Assembly (NCBI RefSeq): GCF_000263715.2
Contig: NZ_CM001514.1
Location: 234,936-298,935, forward strand
Reading direction: 5' to 3'
Length of the DNA stretch: 64,000 nucleotides
Source of the DNA: Pseudomonas synxantha BG33R
Lineage (GTDB): Bacteria > Pseudomonadota > Gammaproteobacteria > Pseudomonadales > Pseudomonadaceae
The notes under the pieces were generated by a model that saw nothing but the letters and a program-made list of their open reading frames with translations, was not told the DNA's origin and did not search any database. Made by a program: the position numbers and the translations under genes. This document shows positions 16,435 to 24,685 of the stretch, one piece after another; position 1 is the first letter of the stretch; each line of letters begins with the position of its first letter.

Positions 16435-19323
16435 TCAGGCAGCCCCGGCCTCGCTCTCTTCCGTGCCTGGAATCGTCTTCACGATGTAGCAGCGTTGCTG
16501 ACCCAGACCGGGTAACCGAACCAGACTCGACGCCTTGCCGTCGCTGGACGGTTCCAGCACATCCCGTTGCAGCAGCTCCTTGTTCACCGCACTGATATTC
16601 ATGCCCTTGAAGATCTCGGCCCTCCAAGCTTCAGGCAGCACGTAGTAGGTGTTGGTGGTGTGCAGGGCATCGCCCATGCCATGTTCCATCGTCTTGCGAA
16701 AGCCCAATCGATCAATTGTGCGTGGACCATGCTCATCGATCTTGGCGGCGGCAGATTCCCACCGGGTGAAGCGGCTTTCTCCGAACCGTTCGATGACTTG
16801 GTGTAACCGCGCCAAGATCGCATCTCCCTCAAAGTTTCCGGCGCCGCCGCGCTCAGCCAGCCATGCATGCAGGCAAACCCGTGCTGCAGTCGTGGCCGTA
16901 CCATCTGGCCAGCCGGTAATACCAAAGGCGGTAGCCAACTCTCCCGCGGCGGCGGCGAGGCCGAAGCGCTGGGCGGCGCGCTGGGCTTGTCCACTGGCCG
17001 AAGCGGGCAGGTTTTGGGTGATGAACAGTTCTACCGTGCGGCGAACGATCACCGACCACCTGAGCATTTCTCCAGGCGCACACAGAGCGTGCAGGAAGGC
17101 GGTGAGGGGCGTGCCGTAGTATTTGGCAACGCGGGCCTTGAGCGCATCGGAGAGGGCAGCAGCATCCTCAAAACCGTTCAGCACATCGAACATGCCGAGG
17201 CCTTTGCTCGCATCCGCTGGCACGGCGAGCATGCGCACCTCCATACCGGCTTTCAGCTCCTTGTTGGCGTCTGCCATGTGCTGCGCCAACGTCTTCTCGC
17301 CGGTCGAAAGAAACAGCAAGCGCCACTCCTGCACCTGTCGGCCCGCTTGTCCTCGATCATTGGCCCGGGCCTTACCGGTGCCATTGCCGAGCATGTAGAC
17401 CGTCTCGCCAATAATGCGCGGGTCGCACATGCCGATTTCATCCAGTACCAGCAGACCGTCTGAGTGTGCAGCAGCGATGGACTCCAGGGCGTTATCTGTC
17501 GAGCGCCACGAACGCACTAGACGCGGTCCGCCATAGACCGAGGCGGCGACTTGCAGGTGGGTGGTCTTGCCCCCGGAGCTGTCGCCGTACAGGTGGAAGC
17601 CGCCCGACTCATACCCCAGCAGGTTAAGCAGAGGCCCTGCAAAGGCGACAGAGACGACAAACGCCAAGCGATGGTTACCAACGCACAGCGCGCCGATTTG
17701 CTGCTGCCACTGCTCCAGAGAGCCCGCCTCGCTGATCGGTGGTAGCTGGGCACCGGCTTCGTAAAAATGCAGGTGTTCGGCGTGCGAGCCGATCTGTTGT
17801 TCGGGCAATAGAAACGCATTGTCGTGCCAGCCCAGACGCGTTACCAAACGTGCGCGCTGGGCGCTGTCGAAGCCACCGAGATAGCTCTGAAGGTCGTTGC
17901 GTGCGTTACGCCCAGATCGACTTCCTGCAAGGCGCAAACCCATGTCTACCAGTGGACCGAGTACGTCTTTGCCGAAGTCACCGGTCATGGTTCGGGCCGG
18001 AATGTTCCAACGTTTTTTAGCGCCGTCCGGGTCATCGAACTCAACCAACAAGCCCCAGTTGTGGCCCTTGTCGTCGCGAGTGCGCGCGATGATTTCAAGA
18101 GGCGAACATACGGGGCGCGCCTCGCCATCGTCGCCGGAATAAAATACCCCTTCGGGCGTCAAGCGAAAGCCGCCCGGCAACAGATCATTTTTAGATTTCG
18201 CAGGGCGTTTGGCGGGCGTCTTGGCCTTCGGTTGTTGAGGCTCGGTGGTCTCACCGACACTGCCGAAAAACTCGCCGTTGCGCACCAGCTCGGCCACGTG
18301 GTCAGCGGTCCAACCTTTGGCTAACGCATCCGCTGCATCGTCACCGTCCGCCCATTTTCCACCCTTGATGAGCGTCGGTTTGCCGCCTTTGCTGCTGGGC
18401 TTGAGCTTGAGCGCGTCGAGCGAGATTCTTTGCACTGATGTGGCGCCCAGCTCAATCACCTTGAGTTCGATGGCGTCCATGCAGGCCTTGCCGCTGGCAT
18501 CGTTATCCGGCCACAGCACCACTGTGCGCCCTTTGAGTGGTGTCAGGTCGGCTTTATGCCAAGAGTTGGAACCGTTCGGCCAGCAGCTGGCGACGTAGTC
18601 CGGCATGAGTTCAGCAGCTGCGTCAGCGGCCTTTTCGCCTTCACACAACACCACAGGCGCATTGGCGCGCTTTGCCAGCTCATCCAGGCGCATCAATGGC
18701 CGAGGCTCCGGCAACCCTTGCCAGCGCCATTGTGTGGTTTGCCCATCGGAGCGCTTGCACCAGGTCAGCGGCGCAAAGACCTTTCGCGGTTTGCCGTCTT
18801 CATCTGGGCCTAGGTCGAAGCGATACAGCGCCATGACCGGCTGGCCCTGTGCATCGCGATAGATCCACACCTTGGAGGGAGCACCGTGTTGCCGGTGCTT
18901 GGTAGGGCACTTATTCATGGCCTCGGCCGGGATCGGTTGAATCGCGATCCAATCCGGGGTTGCGCTCTTGGCTGGTGTGCTTTTGGTGGTTGCAGATCCT
19001 GCGGAAACGCTGAGCAGATCTGCCAGTTTTTTGCAGGCCTCAACGTCCGTACCGCAGTCGATGTAACGCACCAGGTCGATCAGGTCTCCGCCCTTATCGC
19101 CGGTGGCAAAATCCGCCCAGGTGCCTTTGCTCAAATTGACCTTGAGTGAGCCTGCACGTTTGTCCGTGCGCGTGGGGTTCGGTGCTGTGTATTCCTTGCC
19201 GCCGTCGACGCGTTTGCCGTTCGGCAGCCATTGAGCAAGCACGCGGTCGATGTTCTTCAGGGCAGCGATTTTTACGTCGGCAAAGCTGGGACGTTTTGAG
19301 GTGTTGCCGGTGCGTTGAGTCAT
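16435..19323 (-). CDS. TOPRIM + DUF927-type primase/helicase of a P4-like element
   Basis: A 962-residue protein. The N-terminus (about 1-110) includes a region with WADFATGDKGGDLIDLV typical of phage primases. A TOPRIM domain follows (CEGEK, Glu228/Glu230; WPDNDASG, Asp273/Asp275). The C-terminal half is a DUF927-type P-loop ATPase with Walker A GDSSGGKTT (about residue 577) and Walker B LLVLDEIG (about 620). This is the usual replication protein of Pseudomonas P4-like islands, analogous in layout to the P4 alpha protein. It overlaps the upstream DUF3077 gene by 4 bases (ATGA). The GTGTAAC iterons at both island ends are candidate binding sites. Confidence 0.88.
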   Translation of the reverse strand: MTQRTGNTSKRPSFADVKIAALKNIDRVLAQWLPNGKRVDGGKEYTAPNPTRTDKRAGSLKVNLSKGTWADFATGDKGGDLIDLVRYIDCGTDVEACKKLADLLSVSAGSATTKSTPAKSATPDWIAIQPIPAEAMNKCPTKHRQHGAPSKVWIYRDAQGQPVMALYRFDLGPDEDGKPRKVFAPLTWCKRSDGQTTQWRWQGLPEPRPLMRLDELAKRANAPVVLCEGEKAADAAAELMPDYVASCWPNGSNSWHKADLTPLKGRTVVLWPDNDASGKACMDAIELKVIELGATSVQRISLDALKLKPSSKGGKPTLIKGGKWADGDDAADALAKGWTADHVAELVRNGEFFGSVGETTEPQQPKAKTPAKRPAKSKNDLLPGGFRLTPEGVFYSGDDGEARPVCSPLEIIARTRDDKGHNWGLLVEFDDPDGAKKRWNIPARTMTGDFGKDVLGPLVDMGLRLAGSRSGRNARNDLQSYLGGFDSAQRARLVTRLGWHDNAFLLPEQQIGSHAEHLHFYEAGAQLPPISEAGSLEQWQQQIGALCVGNHRLAFVVSVAFAGPLLNLLGYESGGFHLYGDSSGGKTTHLQVAASVYGGPRLVRSWRSTDNALESIAAAHSDGLLVLDEIGMCDPRIIGETVYMLGNGTGKARANDRGQAGRQVQEWRLLFLSTGEKTLAQHMADANKELKAGMEVRMLAVPADASKGLGMFDVLNGFEDAAALSDALKARVAKYYGTPLTAFLHALCAPGEMLRWSVIVRRTVELFITQNLPASASGQAQRAAQRFGLAAAAGELATAFGITGWPDGTATTAARVCLHAWLAERGGAGNFEGDAILARLHQVIERFGESRFTRWESAAAKIDEHGPRTIDRLGFRKTMEHGMGDALHTTNTYYVLPEAWRAEIFKGMNISAVNKELLQRDVLEPSSDGKASSLVRLPGLGQQRCYIVKTIPGTEESEAGAA

Positions 19324-19592
19324 GGCGTTGTCCTCGCTGCATACAGCGCATCGTTGACGTCATCGATCAGTGCTTTTGCCATCTCGCCCAGGTAGAACGC
19401 CGGCCAACTGAAACGCTCGCCCTCGTTACTCATGGCAGCATCGAGGGTCAGTTGATTGGCGTAGTGCTGGAACAGTGAAATTGCTTCAAGCGCATCCTCA
19501 AGCGGCACGCCTGCATTCACCCGGAATAGTTTCTGATGGGGGTCGTTGGCACATGAGAATTCGGCACGCCCGAGAGTCGTGGCAGTATTCAC
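19320..19592 (-). CDS. DUF3077 small protein
   Basis: A 90-residue protein with the DUF3077 signature (KLFRVNAGVPLEDALEAISLF). Family members are common in Pseudomonas prophages and islands, often next to a conserved structured leader like the one at 20055-20266. Overlaps of 4 bases with the genes on both sides place it in a tight leftward operon ending in the primase. Function unknown; possibly regulatory. Confidence 0.8.
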   Translation of the reverse strand: MNTATTLGRAEFSCANDPHQKLFRVNAGVPLEDALEAISLFQHYANQLTLDAAMSNEGERFSWPAFYLGEMAKALIDDVNDALYAARTTP

Positions 19593-19873
19593 AGTGCACC
19601 GCCTTTCTGGCCCATTGGCACAGAGGAGGCGTCACCGTACAAGGCGAGTGTTTTGATCAAGCCCAAGGTGCCGCGTACGTCCCAAATGACGGATGACAGC
19701 ACGCGGTTGGAGAGTACGGGTTTATCGCCGTCTAGATGATCTTCCAGCAGCATGAGAACTGAGTCGGCACGGTCGAGGGCGCAGGTGATGGCATCAATGG
19801 GAATACCGGCTTCGGCGTCCTGGCTGACACAGAGGAGATCCTCAGGTAGTGAAAAGCCTGGGAGCATGCTCAT
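19589..19873 (-). CDS. Hypothetical protein in the island replication operon
   Basis: The start at 19873 (MSMLPGFSLPEDLL) overlaps the stop of the upstream gene (ATGA), giving 94 residues. The composition is mixed helical and acidic, with DAITCALDRADSVLMLLEDHL resembling the DUF3077-neighbour proteins of Pseudomonas islands. Not assigned to a family. Confidence 0.7.
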   Translation of the reverse strand: MSMLPGFSLPEDLLCVSQDAEAGIPIDAITCALDRADSVLMLLEDHLDGDKPVLSNRVLSSVIWDVRGTLGLIKTLALYGDASSVPMGQKGGAL

Positions 19874-20028
19874 TGGGCACCCCCTGCGGCTTCCAGGGCT
19901 CGAGCCTTTGACATATGGGCGTTGTAACGGGAAAGGCGTGTAGCGAGGCTGGAGTTGGCGTGTAAAGCGGCGAGAGCCATTGCTCGATGAGCGGCGGCGC
20001 GAATTTTGGACGGATTGAGGGCGGGCAT
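19870..20028 (-). CDS. Very small protein, first gene of the island replication operon
   Basis: A 52-residue basic, Ala-rich protein (MPALNPSKIRAAAHRAMALAA, ends EAAGGAQ) with a good ribosome site (GGAGTG) before the ATG at 20028. It is the first gene after the structured leader, and its stop overlaps the next start. It may be a nucleic-acid-binding or simply a leader-coupled peptide. Confidence 0.65.
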   Translation of the reverse strand: MPALNPSKIRAAAHRAMALAALHANSSLATRLSRYNAHMSKARALEAAGGAQ

Positions 20029-20054
20029 AGGTGACACTCCAAGTTTGAAGATGG

Positions 20055-20266
20055 AGCTGCCACTGATCGTCGCCAAACGATTTAGGGTGGCAGCTGTGCG
20101 CAGGTTGGCGAACCGGGAACTTGGAACCCGGCAGACCCGAAGGTCTCCCACGCACAGCTGCCATAACACGAAACGGCGGGCACAAAAAAAGCGCCTGCTG
20201 TCGGATGGGGCGCCTGTGCGCCAAGTATCTCGGGTCGCCAAACCCGGTCGCTGAATTTGCAGCGAC
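20055..20266 (-). ncRNA. Structured leader RNA, P4-immunity-like
   Basis: On the minus strand, the region before the 52-residue gene can fold into several hairpins: CAGCGAC/GTCGCTG (20247-20266), CGGGT/ACCCG (20231-20246), a terminator (20184-20213), and a three-way element with outer stem GGCAGCTGTGCG/CGCACAGCTGCC (20089-20100 with 20151-20162) enclosing CCGGG/CCCGG (20113-20131) and AGACC/GGTCT (20133-20146). The outer stem's GTGGCAGCT (20087-20095) can pair instead with AGCTGCCAC (20055-20063) next to the ribosome site. Competing pairings plus an internal terminator recall the P4 CI-RNA immunity region and C4-type antisense RNAs. I recognise similar sequence upstream of DUF3077 genes in pseudomonads, from memory. 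Confidence 0.65.
20184..20213 (-). terminator. Intrinsic terminator inside the leader
   Basis: Minus-strand GCGCC-(13 nt)-GGCGC followed by seven T. It sits within the untranslated leader, about 155 bases before the first gene of the operon, so it should act as an attenuator. Confidence 0.7.
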
Positions 20267-20400
20267 AGCCAGAGAGTAACGCCCGTTTTTTGAAAGTGCA
20301 ACTGTGCAGATCACTTGCAGATTTTTTCGATGCGGCATAAATTGATCAAGCATGTAGATTTACCTCAACGCCTCCGGTTGCCGCCGGGGGCGTTTTCGTT

Positions 20401-20706
20401 TCAGGCATGGATGTCCCAGCGAAGGGAGACAAAGGGCAACAGGTCACCTTCGAGGCAGGCGCGCGCATCCTCGTAGGCGTCGATTTGTTGGCCTTCGTCG
20501 ACGATGATTGCTTGAGGGGCTTGGCAGGGAACTGACAATGCGCACCAGATGCCATCTCTCCATCGCATCACCATGACGTCCCGGTTAAGGCGTTTTTGCT
20601 CCGTGCGGTAACGTTCAAAACGCTGCATACCGCGTGATGAGAAACCCACTTTTCTGAGTACAGAAAAGGGCTGCAAGATGGCCCTGTTAGCAACACGATT
20701 TTTCAT
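20401..20706 (-). CDS. Hypothetical protein downstream of AlpA
   Basis: The start at 20706 (MKNRVANRAILQPF) overlaps the stop of the AlpA gene by 4 bases; 101 residues. It is basic at the N-terminus and acidic at the C-terminus (DEGQQIDAYEDARACLEGD). Translational coupling to the regulator suggests a shared control function. No family recognised. Confidence 0.65.
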   Translation of the reverse strand: MKNRVANRAILQPFSVLRKVGFSSRGMQRFERYRTEQKRLNRDVMVMRWRDGIWCALSVPCQAPQAIIVDEGQQIDAYEDARACLEGDLLPFVSLRWDIHA

Positions 20707-20984
20707 GCGGCCACCTGGTCGCGAGCCTCTATGCGGCTTCGTGCCCATGTTTGGATTTCAGATAGAACCCAAGCTACGGGCGCACCGCGGGCGTTGCTGT
20801 TGCTCAATTTGACGGGCAGGGGAAACCCGCTATCTGTGCGCTGCATGAGTTTGTAGATGGTGGAACGCTTCATGCCCACGATCCGCTCGACCTCAGGCAT
20901 ACGGATCAATGTCGACGACGCGTCAAAGATGGGATTTGGAATGATTGGGTTAAAGCGGGGAAGTTTGGTGATAGACGCTTTCAT
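20703..20984 (-). CDS. AlpA-family transcriptional regulator
   Basis: A 93-residue protein with the MerR-like helix-turn-helix of the AlpA/phage excisionase-activator family: LIRMPEVERIVGMKRSTIYKLM (about residues 26-47), then FPLPVKLS and VAWVLSEIQTWARSRI. AlpA proteins activate integrase genes of P4-type elements and can act as excision factors. It lies between the integrase and the replication module. Confidence 0.88.
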   Translation of the reverse strand: MKASITKLPRFNPIIPNPIFDASSTLIRMPEVERIVGMKRSTIYKLMQRTDSGFPLPVKLSNSNARGAPVAWVLSEIQTWARSRIEARDQVAA

Positions 20985-21084
20985 AGGTCTTGCTCTCGAC
21001 TGGTTAGGACTGAGAGCAATGATCTAGGTGCAGGCCGGAGGTGAGCAGTTCACTTCCAATTGAAATTCGATTGAAATTTCTGGC

Positions 21085-21924
21085 TTACAGCACGAAATAG
21101 CGTTTGAGAATGGCTTCAACTCTTTTGCGGGTGAGGGCTTTTTCGGTCTCAAGCGCAATCCACTCAGGTCGTTGTTTTGGAGGTTTTGCTACCTCGCCTT
21201 GTAGCCAGGCATGCACCTTCGTTGCAACGTTGCGTTTGGACATCCCAGCTGCGCGGTAGTGAAGCCCCTGTTTAACTATCGCGGCATCTCGAACGCTAAT
21301 TTCCTTATTACGCTCCATACCGCTGACTAGGCCGCCTTTTTTGCGGATGGCATTTTTGATCGCTCGGTCGGCGATGTGTCTTAGTTCATCGTCGGTCAGG
21401 CAGGGTAGGGATATAATTGGTTTCAGATAGAGGGCGTAATCATCAAGTGCCTGAATGCGTTCATCCGGATCGACCTGCATCTCGACGAACTGACAGTAGA
21501 GATCCCTGGGCCAGTCGGTGGGACGTTCAGAGGCGTGAGACCAAGCCTCTTGATCGACTGTCTGCATCCAGTTGGCTAACGTCTCCATCGCTTTTACGGC
21601 ACAAGCCATGATGTATGCAGAATGAGCATCGCGCTCTGACGCTGAGTAGCAATTGCTGTACATGCGGACCCAATGCGCGAGGCGTGCCTTGGTATCGGTG
21701 GAGGCATATTGAAAAATCGTCTCCTCATGGATCGTCGTCTGAATGCACATGCTGGCTAAATCTATTTTTATATCGTCACCATGAATGCGCAGACAGCATT
21801 GATCGATCAAGCGGCAGGCGTCAGCGATTTGCTCACGGCAGAGGCCATAGAGCGGTTGCGCGTAGAGATAACTGAAGAGGCCCCGGCTTAGCGCCAAATG
21901 CAAAATGGGATGTTGATCAGTCAT
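21085..21924 (-). CDS. Hypothetical island protein
   Basis: A 279-residue soluble helical protein. The N-terminal half contains many Cys and Trp (ACRLIDQCCLRIHGDD, LAHWVRMYSNCY); the C-terminal part is basic and may bind nucleic acid (GMSKRNVATKVHAWLQGEV, LTRKRVEAILKRYFVL). I do not recognise a family, but the position between AlpA and the integrase is typical of accessory genes of these islands. Confidence 0.65.
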   Translation of the reverse strand: MTDQHPILHLALSRGLFSYLYAQPLYGLCREQIADACRLIDQCCLRIHGDDIKIDLASMCIQTTIHEETIFQYASTDTKARLAHWVRMYSNCYSASERDAHSAYIMACAVKAMETLANWMQTVDQEAWSHASERPTDWPRDLYCQFVEMQVDPDERIQALDDYALYLKPIISLPCLTDDELRHIADRAIKNAIRKKGGLVSGMERNKEISVRDAAIVKQGLHYRAAGMSKRNVATKVHAWLQGEVAKPPKQRPEWIALETEKALTRKRVEAILKRYFVL

Positions 21925-22045
21925 CGCGAAGTGTCATCGGTACCGTGTAACGGAGAGTCCCACGCCCTGGATTCAAAGCGGGTAACCAGCGAAATCGGCT
22001 TTGTAGGCATAGGTGTAGAACGCTTGCCCTCAGCATTCGTGCGCT

Positions 22046-22226
22046 GGCTTTGGCGTTACACGCATGGGCAGCGTTACATCGGATGTACGCTAAGCTGCTG
22101 AACTGTGTAACACACCTGAAAGCCAATGAAACCGGGCGTTTGGCGATGGGCGTTACACGAGTAACACCCGTTACACCGGTTTTAGAGGGGGGTTGGGTAT
22201 GTGCTCTCATACTGCCTTCCCAAATT
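22046..22226 (-). repeat. Right arm of the ~180-bp GTGTAAC inverted repeat
   Basis: The reverse complement of the left arm (6900-7085), with GTTACAC at 22055, 22152 and 22170, GTTACAT at 22073, GTAACAC at 22161 and GTGTAAC at 22105. One of the three tandem iterons here has a T-to-A change (GAGTAACAC). The arm includes the last ~20 bases of the integrase gene. Confidence 0.8.
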
Positions 22227-23442
22227 GCCCCTGCACGACATTTCCATTCACTACAGCATCAAGGTGATCGGCGTACCACTGCATCATCACTCTACGCTGA
22301 GGCAGGTACACCGCTTTGTTATAGACCCCGGCAATACCCTCCTTTGCATGAGAGAGTTGGGCCTCAATGTGATTTTCATCGAAACCCTGCTCATTGAGTA
22401 TTGTGCTAGCGATGTGACGAAAGCCGTGGCCTGTTTGCCGACCGGCATATCCCAGTCTACGAAGCGCCATTAGAAAGACTGTATTGCTACGGGGGACTGT
22501 CCTATCTTTCCTGCCTGGAAATAGGAGAGGGTACGCACCTGTCAGTGTTCGTAACTCAGTGAGCGCTTCAATTGCCTGTCGAGAGAGAGGCACCACATGT
22601 TCGCGACGACGTTTCATTCGCTCGGCCGGGATCGTCCATAGCTTTTTGGAGAGATCGATTTCTGACCAGCGTGCTTCTCGGATCTCGCTCGGACGCGATG
22701 CTAATAAGGACAGCAAGCGAAGCCCTATACGAACGTCCTTTGCGTGAGGGTAGGAGTTGATCGCTCGAAGTAGCGCAGGCAGTTCTTCAATCGAAACGTG
22801 TGCATAGTTTTCAGCGCTACGTGATTGCAGGAATTTGCTGAGACCTTCAAGGGGGTTGTGGACGGCTCGTCCAGTTACGCGGGCCAGGTCATAGATCTCT
22901 TTGCAAAAGGCACGAACTCGGCCCATTTGTTCAATGATCCCCTTCTGCTCCATGCCGCGTAGAAACTCCATCCATTCCAGGGGCAGTATTTCCGTGTATA
23001 CGCGTTTGCCGAACACGGGGAACACGTGAAGCTCCAGTGCGCCAAGCACTCGTCGAGACGTACCTGACTCCCAGCTTGTGCGTCTGGCCTCAAACCACTC
23101 GCGGCCTAATGCTTCAAAGGTGTTGTTGGCAGCCACCTGGTCTGCAACCTTGCGAGCTTGCTTGCTCACCAATGGATTTTTGCCGGTCGATGCGTCATCC
23201 CGCAGTTGAGCTGCTTTCTGTCTCGCCAAAGAGCCACTGATTTCCGGGTAGCCTCCGAGACCCAGCCAAGACCATTTCCCGTCTGGCTTTTTGTAGCGCA
23301 GCTCCCACGATTTTTGACCGTTAGGTTTGACCCGGAAGTACAGGCCATTCCCGTCCTGCTCCCGATATGTAGCGTGCTCAGGCTCCAGGCCTGCAAGCGT
23401 GGTATCTGCTAAGGGGCGGCGTTTGATTTCAGAGCGCTTCAC
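22207..23442 (-). CDS. P4-type tyrosine site-specific integrase
   Basis: A 411-residue integrase with the N-terminal DUF4102 arm-binding domain (ADTTLAGLEPEHATYREQDGN, GLYFRVKPNGQKSWELRY), a core-binding SAM-like domain and a catalytic domain with the full set Arg250 (ASRPSEIREARW), His339-x-x-Arg342 (HGFRH), His365 and Tyr374 (GVYNKA). It starts about 170 bases from the 3' end of tRNA-Arg and reads away from it, the normal arrangement for tRNA-targeting islands. All catalytic residues are present, so the enzyme may be active even though attL looks decayed. Confidence 0.95.
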   Translation of the reverse strand: MKRSEIKRRPLADTTLAGLEPEHATYREQDGNGLYFRVKPNGQKSWELRYKKPDGKWSWLGLGGYPEISGSLARQKAAQLRDDASTGKNPLVSKQARKVADQVAANNTFEALGREWFEARRTSWESGTSRRVLGALELHVFPVFGKRVYTEILPLEWMEFLRGMEQKGIIEQMGRVRAFCKEIYDLARVTGRAVHNPLEGLSKFLQSRSAENYAHVSIEELPALLRAINSYPHAKDVRIGLRLLSLLASRPSEIREARWSEIDLSKKLWTIPAERMKRRREHVVPLSRQAIEALTELRTLTGAYPLLFPGRKDRTVPRSNTVFLMALRRLGYAGRQTGHGFRHIASTILNEQGFDENHIEAQLSHAKEGIAGVYNKAVYLPQRRVMMQWYADHLDAVVNGNVVQGQFGKAV

Positions 23443-23475
23443 TTCCTGTATGCCTCCAGTTATAGGAATCTCAAA

Positions 23476-23497
23476 GCATACACGTGGGCATACACGG
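23476..23497 (+). repeat. 22-bp direct repeat, right copy (arm-type site)
   Basis: Identical to 6430-6451. It lies between the integrase start and the tRNA, where integrase arm sites are expected. Confidence 0.7.
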
Positions 23498-23540
23498 CGG
23501 GAAGTTATAGGGGTGGACAGGGATGGATAGCCAGAAACAA

Positions 23541-23566
23541 GAAAGCCCGCACGGGGCGGGCTTCTT
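23541..23566 (-). terminator. Terminator of the tRNA-Arg transcript
   Basis: On the minus strand AAGCCCGC-CCCGT-GCGGGCTT followed by TCTTGTTTC, 44 bases after the tRNA 3' end. Confidence 0.8.
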
Positions 23567-23609
23567 GGGGTGTTTCGTAGACTGTCTGAGACAGCCCGAG
23601 ACCGCTATA

Positions 23610-23686
23610 TGGTGCACCCGGCGGGATTCGAACCCACGACCCCTGCCTTCGGAGGGCAGTACTCTATCCAGCTGAGCTACGGATGC
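23610..23686 (-). tRNA. tRNA-Arg (anticodon CCG)
   Basis: The 77-base minus-strand gene folds as a full cloverleaf: acceptor GCATCCG/CGGGTGC, anticodon stem-loop CTGCC-CTCCGAA-GGCAG with anticodon CCG, T-arm GTGGG-TTCGAAT-CCCGC, and an encoded CCA end. Its 3' end is the proposed attachment site of the island to the left. Confidence 0.97.
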
Positions 23687-23902
23687 TTGTGCGGGCGACA
23701 TCATACCCATGTCGACCTGATGCGTCCATTCCGGCATTTCCCCCGCTGCCTGTCGTCCATTTCCGACAAAAAATGGCTAATCGCCACCCTCATTCACAAC
23801 TCCCCGCGCCGCACGTCCCTTTGTTTGCTTTGCTCTTGTGGCTTTAACCCGCTTCCACGCCGCAATTCCCCAGGTGAACGCATGCATTCCAAAGGAACCG
23901 TG

Positions 23903-24598
23903 ATGCTCGATCTCCCGCTCAGACAAACCCTGCTGGCTCGCTCCGATTTGTTTCGAGGTATGCCGGAGCACCTCTTGCGCTACGTCGCCACCCATATGGT
24001 GGAGCGCACGCTGGATGATCGTGAGCTGTTGTATTTCAAGGACGACACCCTCGAATTCATTGCGCTGGTGGTGGAGGGCCGGATTTATTCGGTGGTGCAT
24101 GGGCCCGATGGTCGGGAGCAGATCATTGGCAGTACCGGGGCCGGGCAGGTGGTGGGGGAGACGGCGTTGATCAAGGATCATGGGCGCGAGTCTTCCACCT
24201 TCGCTAGTGGCCCTACGCGGTTGTTGCAGTTGGGTAGCCGGCATTTTGCTGTGTTGTTTGAGGAGCCGGTATTTCTGCGGCGTTTGTTGATGTTGATGAT
24301 GCTGCGTTTGCTGCACGCCATCGAGTTGCTGGAGTTGGTGTGCCTGCATCGGCTGGAGTCGCGGTTGGCGCGGTTTCTGTTGGCCAACCTGGGCGAGATC
24401 GACCTGGCGCTGGCTTTGCCCAGTGTGTCGCTGCCCGCCAGCCAGGGGGTGTTGGCGTCGATGCTGAATACCAGCCGCCCCAAGCTTAATGTGCAGCTGC
24501 AAGTGTGGCGCCGCAATGGCGTGATCAGCGGCAATCTGGAGCGCATGGTGATCAACGATCTTGAGCATTTGCGGCGCAAGGCGTTTGCCTTGAATTAG
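23903..24598 (+). CDS. Crp/Fnr-family regulator of the R-body locus
   Basis: The start at 23903 follows AAAGGAA; a Met seven codons upstream is possible. The 231-residue product has a cyclic-nucleotide-binding-like domain (about 15-125, with [23 protein letters not shown]) and a C-terminal winged helix (about 155-220, with [24 protein letters not shown]). No [4Fe-4S] cysteine cluster is present, so it is not a true Fnr. It is the first gene after tRNA-Arg and precedes a sigma factor and Reb genes in the same direction; Crp/Fnr-type regulators accompany other R-body loci, so it likely controls them. Confidence 0.82.
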   Translation: MLDLPLRQTLLARSDLFRGMPEHLLRYVATHMVERTLDDRELLYFKDDTLEFIALVVEGRIYSVVHGPDGREQIIGSTGAGQVVGETALIKDHGRESSTFASGPTRLLQLGSRHFAVLFEEPVFLRRLLMLMMLRLLHAIELLELVCLHRLESRLARFLLANLGEIDLALALPSVSLPASQGVLASMLNTSRPKLNVQLQVWRRNGVISGNLERMVINDLEHLRRKAFALN

Positions 24599-24685
24599 TT
24601 GCCGCAGTGTTCCCCAGGTAACAGCGTACCCCTGTCGAGCCCTCGCAGACTGGCCCTTCATCAAGGATGCACAGGAGTGCTGGCG

